Shown here: piece by piece, positions 16,129 through 18,782 of the stretch | Layout: every line of letters starts with the position of its first letter | Position numbering within the stretch: position 1 is the stretch's first letter | NCBI GenBank assembly: GCA_947373235.1 | Contig: CANBWW010000009.1 | Span: 1-18,782, forward strand | Origin: Candidatus Altimarinota bacterium | GTDB lineage: Bacteria > Patescibacteriota > Gracilibacteria > BD1-5 > UBA2023 | Direction: 5' to 3' | DNA length: 18,782 bases | The notes under the pieces: model-generated | Databases searched by the model: none | What the model was told of the DNA's origin: nothing | Seen by the model: only the letters and a program-made list of their open reading frames with translations | Translations under genes and position numbers: made by a program

Positions 16129-16349
16129 TAGTTTTCGGAAGGGAGTTTGCAGAAATAAGAATAAGTTTCTGTATCGTTTCTTTTTCCTGTAAACTGTATT
16201 CTCAAAACTCTTTCCTTGGTTCATTTGAATTCTCCTTCGGTTAATTTAGTATTCCTATGGCATTATGAAACCTACGGTTTCTTAAAACTGCATTCTGCTC
16301 AGAAATACCTTTCATTCCATTCAATCTATTTCTTCACTTCATTTGTTTT

Positions 16350-16586
16350 ATGACTATCTCTCCTCCACAACAACTTTCGAAAGTTCGCGGAAAAAAACGT
16401 TATTCTGCATGGGTACACTTGAATGCTCGTCGTCTTACTGAACTCGTAGCTCTTCAATATAACGAAGCAGGAGAAGCGGTTGCACTTTCTCACTTTGCAT
16501 CACCGATCACTGGTATGTACAAAGGTCGTCAAGTTATCTCTGTGAAGACTGGACGCGGAAAGGCTCCGACAAAAATCCGTGCATAA
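16350..16586 (+). CDS. rpmF: Probable ribosomal protein bL32, cysteine-free variant
   Basis: The 78-residue basic protein is identified by pattern. PPQQLSKVRGKKRYSAW matches the VPKRKTSKSRRDKRRAHW opening of bL32. SHFASPITGMYKGRQVI matches PHRVCPSCGYYKGREVI. All four zinc-binding cysteines of the usual form are missing: the last pair is replaced in SPIT and the first lies in a longer segment TELVALQYNEAGEAVAL. A basic C-terminal extension KTGRGKAPTKIRA is added. bL32 sits in the 50S subunit near the exit tunnel. It closes the ribosomal protein cluster and is followed at once by a strong terminator. The 221-base spacer before it contains a 6-bp hairpin (GAAACC-TAC-GGTTTC at 16267-16281). The match is by eye and moderate; a lineage-specific ribosome-associated protein is the alternative. 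Confidence 0.68.
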   Translation: MTISPPQQLSKVRGKKRYSAWVHLNARRLTELVALQYNEAGEAVALSHFASPITGMYKGRQVISVKTGRGKAPTKIRA

Positions 16587-16595
16587 TACGATATG

Positions 16596-16626
16596 AAAAA
16601 TACCCGCCATTTGGTGGGTATTTTTT
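16596..16626 (+). terminator. Intrinsic terminator of the ribosomal protein cluster
   Basis: AAAAATACCCGCC (16596-16608) pairs with GGTGGGTATTTTT (16613-16625, one G-T pair) around a 4-base loop, and the strand ends in a run of T residues. It begins 10 bases after the rpmF stop. Confidence 0.92.
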
Positions 16627-16637
16627 GGTGGAAAATT

Positions 16638-16949
16638 TTAATGAAACATAGCTTTTTCTAAAGTTAGTATAGTTAGTTTAGTAAAAAATGATATAACCCA
16701 GATAACAACCCAAAGGATGATTATTATATCAACCTTAGTTGCCTTTACTGTGTGCTGTTTATCTAGGTGTAACCGCATAACCATAATGACTATAGCTTCA
16801 AGTAAAGATACAAAGCATATCCTCATGTACCCTCAGTTTTCTAGGGTATAAACCCAAAGATTTATACCAACACAAATACTTAGAACTATAAGGGGTATAA
16901 TTCTTTTAAATAATGAAACTCTATTTTTATTATTTACTATCGATTCCAT
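16638..16949 (-). CDS. Small integral membrane protein, unrecognised
   Basis: With one TGA read as glycine the frame gives 103 residues starting MESIVNNKNRVSLFKR. Three hydrophobic segments are visible: about 18-34 (IPLIVLSICVGINLWVY), 43-58 (ICFVSLLEAIVIMVM) and 73-90 (VDIIIILWVVIWVISFF). I know no family for it. Base and codon use differ from neighbours: 13 leucines are encoded by CTA, TTA or CTT with no CTC, and isoleucine is mostly ATA. It also has a Shine-Dalgarno-like GGAG seven bases before the ATG, which most other genes here lack. These points suggest recent transfer, but the in-frame TGA after 38 codons would then need a code-25 donor, or the gene is decaying. A shorter 62-residue version could start at ATG 16826. 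Without code 25 only that version would be complete. Confidence 0.6.
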
Positions 16950-17123
16950 ACTCTTTCTCCACCCATCCTTACTCACTCAGACGAGATAAATAAATTGAAA
17001 AAGGTAGTGAGACCTTCATTTATAAACCCGCAAGATGCGAATTCAGATAAATATAATATACATTTAATAAATAATATGTCAAAATTTATTTCGGTTCTTC
17101 CTCGCTTTTTTCCAATTTTTCCC

Positions 17124-17129
17124 TATAAT
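17124..17129 (+). promoter_or_regulatory. Likely -10 element of the nusB-rnc operon
   Basis: A perfect TATAAT lies 24 bases before the nusB ATG. No good -35 is visible 16-18 bases upstream, where the sequence is pyrimidine-rich. The preceding 170 bases (16950-17123) are A/T-rich and show no gene I can support. Confidence 0.5.
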
Positions 17130-17153
17130 TCCGCTATATTTACCGAACCACTT

Positions 17154-17621
17154 ATGATCTCTCGTCGCCATACCCGTGAATTTCTCCTCCAGTCCCTCTA
17201 TGCTCGAAGCGAGCTTGGAAAAAGTTTTCAGAAAGATGCATTTATCGAATCATATTTTTCTGAAGAGGGAATGATGGAAGTGATCGATCTCCCATATATC
17301 GAAAAGATGGAAGGTTATATTTTGACTCATGAAAATACTCTTATATCCATCATCGCGTCACTCGCACCGAAGTTTGATCTTGCGACTATGCCGATCATGC
17401 ATATTTTGATTCTTATGATTGCTCTATCTGAGATTCTCTATGGTGCAGAACTCACGATTCCAGAAGCCGTGAGTGTAAATGAAGCGATCGAACTCGCTAA
17501 GAAATTTTCTGATGAACAAGGAAAGGCTTTTGTAAATGGGACACTTTCGACATTTCTCAAGCAAAAAGATGAAATTCTCACGAATAAAAAAGATGTTTCT
17601 TTTCAGGTTTTTAAGAAATAA
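17154..17621 (+). CDS. nusB: Transcription antitermination factor NusB
   Basis: NusB binds boxA RNA with S10 (NusE) and supports antitermination and processing of rRNA transcripts. The 155-residue protein opens with ISRRHTREFLLQSLYA, the family's RRxxRexalqxLYa pattern. Near its end it has ELTIPEAVSVNEAIELAKKFSDEQGKAFVNGTLSTF, equivalent to the conserved P(x)xVaINEaVeLAKkfs...FVNGVL segment. The ATG at 17154 is chosen because homology starts there and a TATAAT lies upstream; longer frames run through the promoter. No TGA codons. It is followed 29 bases later by rnc, giving a two-gene rRNA-maturation unit. Confidence 0.93.
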   Translation: MISRRHTREFLLQSLYARSELGKSFQKDAFIESYFSEEGMMEVIDLPYIEKMEGYILTHENTLISIIASLAPKFDLATMPIMHILILMIALSEILYGAELTIPEAVSVNEAIELAKKFSDEQGKAFVNGTLSTFLKQKDEILTNKKDVSFQVFKK

Positions 17622-17650
17622 TTTCCCTTTAATTTTTATAGTATTTCATT

Positions 17651-18427
17651 ATGCCGCGAATTTCTCTCCGATATGATCGGCCAGAGTTTGAAGAAAAGGT
17701 AGGAATTCTCCTCGCTTCCCTTCAGATTCTTCCGAAAAATCCAGATATATATGTCCTTGCCTTTATCCATAGAAGTGTCTTAAATGAAGCTCACTCTGGA
17801 TATGCTTCTTCGAACGAACGAATTGAGTTTCTCGGGGATGCCGTTCTCGAACTCGTGATCACGGAAAAACTTTTTTCTGATTTCCCCTTTAAGTCAGAAG
17901 GTGAGATGACGGATATACGATCGGCTCTCGTGCGTGGGCGCAATCTTGCTGTTATCGCTCACGAGATCGGTTGTAGTGATGCGATACAACTCTCGCGCTG
18001 AGAAAGTATGGCAAAGGGGCAAGAAAACCCATATATCCTCGCAAATACACTCGAGGCACTTATTGGGGCGATCTATCTCGATCTTGGTTTTCATGAAGCG
18101 AAATCCTTCATTCTTGATCATGTCTACGGAACGCTCGCTCATATTCTGGAAGAATGACTTTTTGTGGATCCAAAATCTCACTTACAGGAAGTAACTCAGG
18201 CAATCTGGGGAATCACTCCGACATATACAGTGACAGCAGAAGAGTGACAGGATCACAATAAAATCTATGTGGTGGTAGCTTCTCTCGGGAATATCACTCT
18301 CGGAGAAGGTAAGGGTTCTTCGAAGAAAAAATCTGAGCAAGATGCTGCAGAAAATGCAGTTGCACAGAGAAAAATCTGGGAATCACAGATTACCCTTCCA
18401 AAAAAAGTCATCCCACTTCATGAATAA
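17651..18427 (+). CDS. rnc: Ribonuclease III
   Basis: RNase III cuts double-stranded RNA, releasing pre-16S and pre-23S rRNA and processing some mRNAs. The 258-residue frame has three TGA-encoded glycines (residues 117, 169, 199). The catalytic signature NERIEFLGDAVLEL is at 55-68 with E59 and D63, and the second acidic site is in ANTLEALIGAIYLD with E135. The residue that is usually aspartate in that motif is N132. A double-stranded RNA-binding domain covers about 173-239 (DPKSHLQEVTQ, then GEGKGSSKKKSEQDAAENA). The neighbour nusB also acts on rRNA transcripts. Several hairpins in this window are possible substrates. A terminator follows the stop codon. Confidence 0.95.
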
Positions 18428-18435
18428 CCACTCGC

Positions 18436-18464
18436 AAAAAATACGAAATGTCTCGTATTTTTTT
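18436..18464 (+). terminator. Intrinsic terminator after rnc
   Basis: AAAAAATACGA (18436-18446) pairs with TCGTATTTTTT (18453-18463) around a 6-base loop, and the T-run continues. It starts 8 bases after the rnc stop. Confidence 0.85.
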
Positions 18465-18474
18465 CTTTGATTTT

Positions 18475-18503
18475 TTGCTTTCCCTTCATTTTTGAGTTAC
18501 ACT
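18475..18503 (+). promoter_or_regulatory. Promoter of the last gene, almost leaderless
   Basis: TTGCTT (18475-18480) and TACACT (18498-18503) are separated by 17 bases. The ATG is at 18510, about 6 bases after the -10, so the transcript would start at or next to the start codon. Confidence 0.5.
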
Positions 18504-18509
18504 TTCCTT

Positions 18510-18782
18510 ATGCAATCACTTCCAAGAAAAGACTATCCAAAGGATTTTTATTATCATCGTACGAGTTCACCCGGATATAGAAAATATCTCACTCTCGGAG
18601 GTCTCACGACTTTCGATCTTCCTAGATCTCCACAATATGCATGGGTGAAGAAACTTTTCGGGGGATTTTTTGCGATCATGAAATATGAGCGAACCGATAT
18701 CGAGCCTGACATCGAGTGGATCAAGAAACACCTCTGAGTCAAACATGCTTTTATTGCTTGGATCCCGTATTCGAAAGAAAAA
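18510..18782 (+). CDS. Unrecognised protein, 3' truncated by the window
   Basis: The frame gives 91 residues before the window ends. It starts MQSLPRKDYPKDFYYHRTS and includes LGGLTTFDLPRSPQYAWVKKLFGG, then DIEPDIEWIKKHLG, where the last glycine is a TGA at 18735-18737. The visible part is rich in aromatic and basic residues, has no signal peptide, and I do not recognise a family. The ATG at 18510 is preferred over an upstream TTG because the promoter lies directly before it. It is separated from rnc by a strong terminator, so it is a new transcription unit. Confidence 0.6.

Noticed and set aside
16829..16868. Inverted repeats TACCCT/AGGGTA and GGTATAAA/TTTATACC as mobile-element ends
   Set aside because: They are adjacent to each other inside the small membrane protein gene, without a transposase or target duplication.
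16995..17153. Extended NusB start from the TTG at 16995
   Set aside because: The added 53 residues show no NusB similarity and contain a perfect TATAAT. The family start pattern begins at 17154.
1..18782. tRNA genes, rRNA genes, CRISPR arrays or insertion sequences
   Set aside because: I saw no cloverleaf, rRNA segment, regularly spaced direct repeats or transposase. A tRNA for UGA-glycine is expected in the genome but not found here.

Overview
This window comes from a Candidate Phyla Radiation bacterium of the Gracilibacteria (BD1-5) / Absconditabacteria (SR1) type that uses genetic code 25, in which UGA encodes glycine. The sequence shows this directly: about 50 in-frame TGA codons interrupt otherwise recognisable genes, and those in conserved motifs fall where the family has glycine. 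Examples are the ABC signature, the MnmA P-loop, the serine-protease GNSGG, the S13 N-terminus and the IF-1 PGD motif. All 26 complete genes end in TAA or TAG. The lineage is inferred from this code and from gene content; no 16S rRNA is present.

Layout. (1) 3-988: the SecY C-terminus, a complex hairpin, then a DnaQ-like exonuclease. (2) 1023-4595, minus strand: a tightly packed operon reading fur-like regulator, orphan ABC ATPase, HAD 5'-nucleotidase, mnmA, polysaccharide deacetylase. Neighbouring genes overlap by 8 bases or are separated by at most about 40 bases. (3) 4720-7143, plus strand: a secreted trypsin-like serine protease and a 2-Cys peroxiredoxin. A perfect 19-bp Fur/PerR-type palindrome precedes the peroxiredoxin, and a 16/19 copy overlaps the regulator's own promoter, suggesting a small peroxide or metal regulon. 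(4) 7205-9927: a promoter, a leader with a terminator-like hairpin and a 37-codon ORF, then infB. (5) 10039-16586: infA, rpmJ, rpsM, rpsK, rpsD, rpoA, rplQ, rplM, rpsI, rpsL, rpsG, rpmA and a cysteine-free rpmF (bL32), closed by a strong terminator. (6) 16638-16949, minus strand: a small membrane-protein gene with different codon use and an SD-like sequence. (7) 17154-18427: nusB and rnc, a terminator, then the start of an unrecognised gene running off the window.

Together the region couples translation initiation, the small-subunit core, RNA polymerase alpha, rRNA processing (NusB, RNase III) and tRNA thiolation (MnmA), with an accessory stress and envelope block inserted between secY and infA. 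The start regions of most genes are poor in G and have no Shine-Dalgarno sequence. UGA-glycine codons are strongly depleted from ribosomal-protein genes compared with the other genes.
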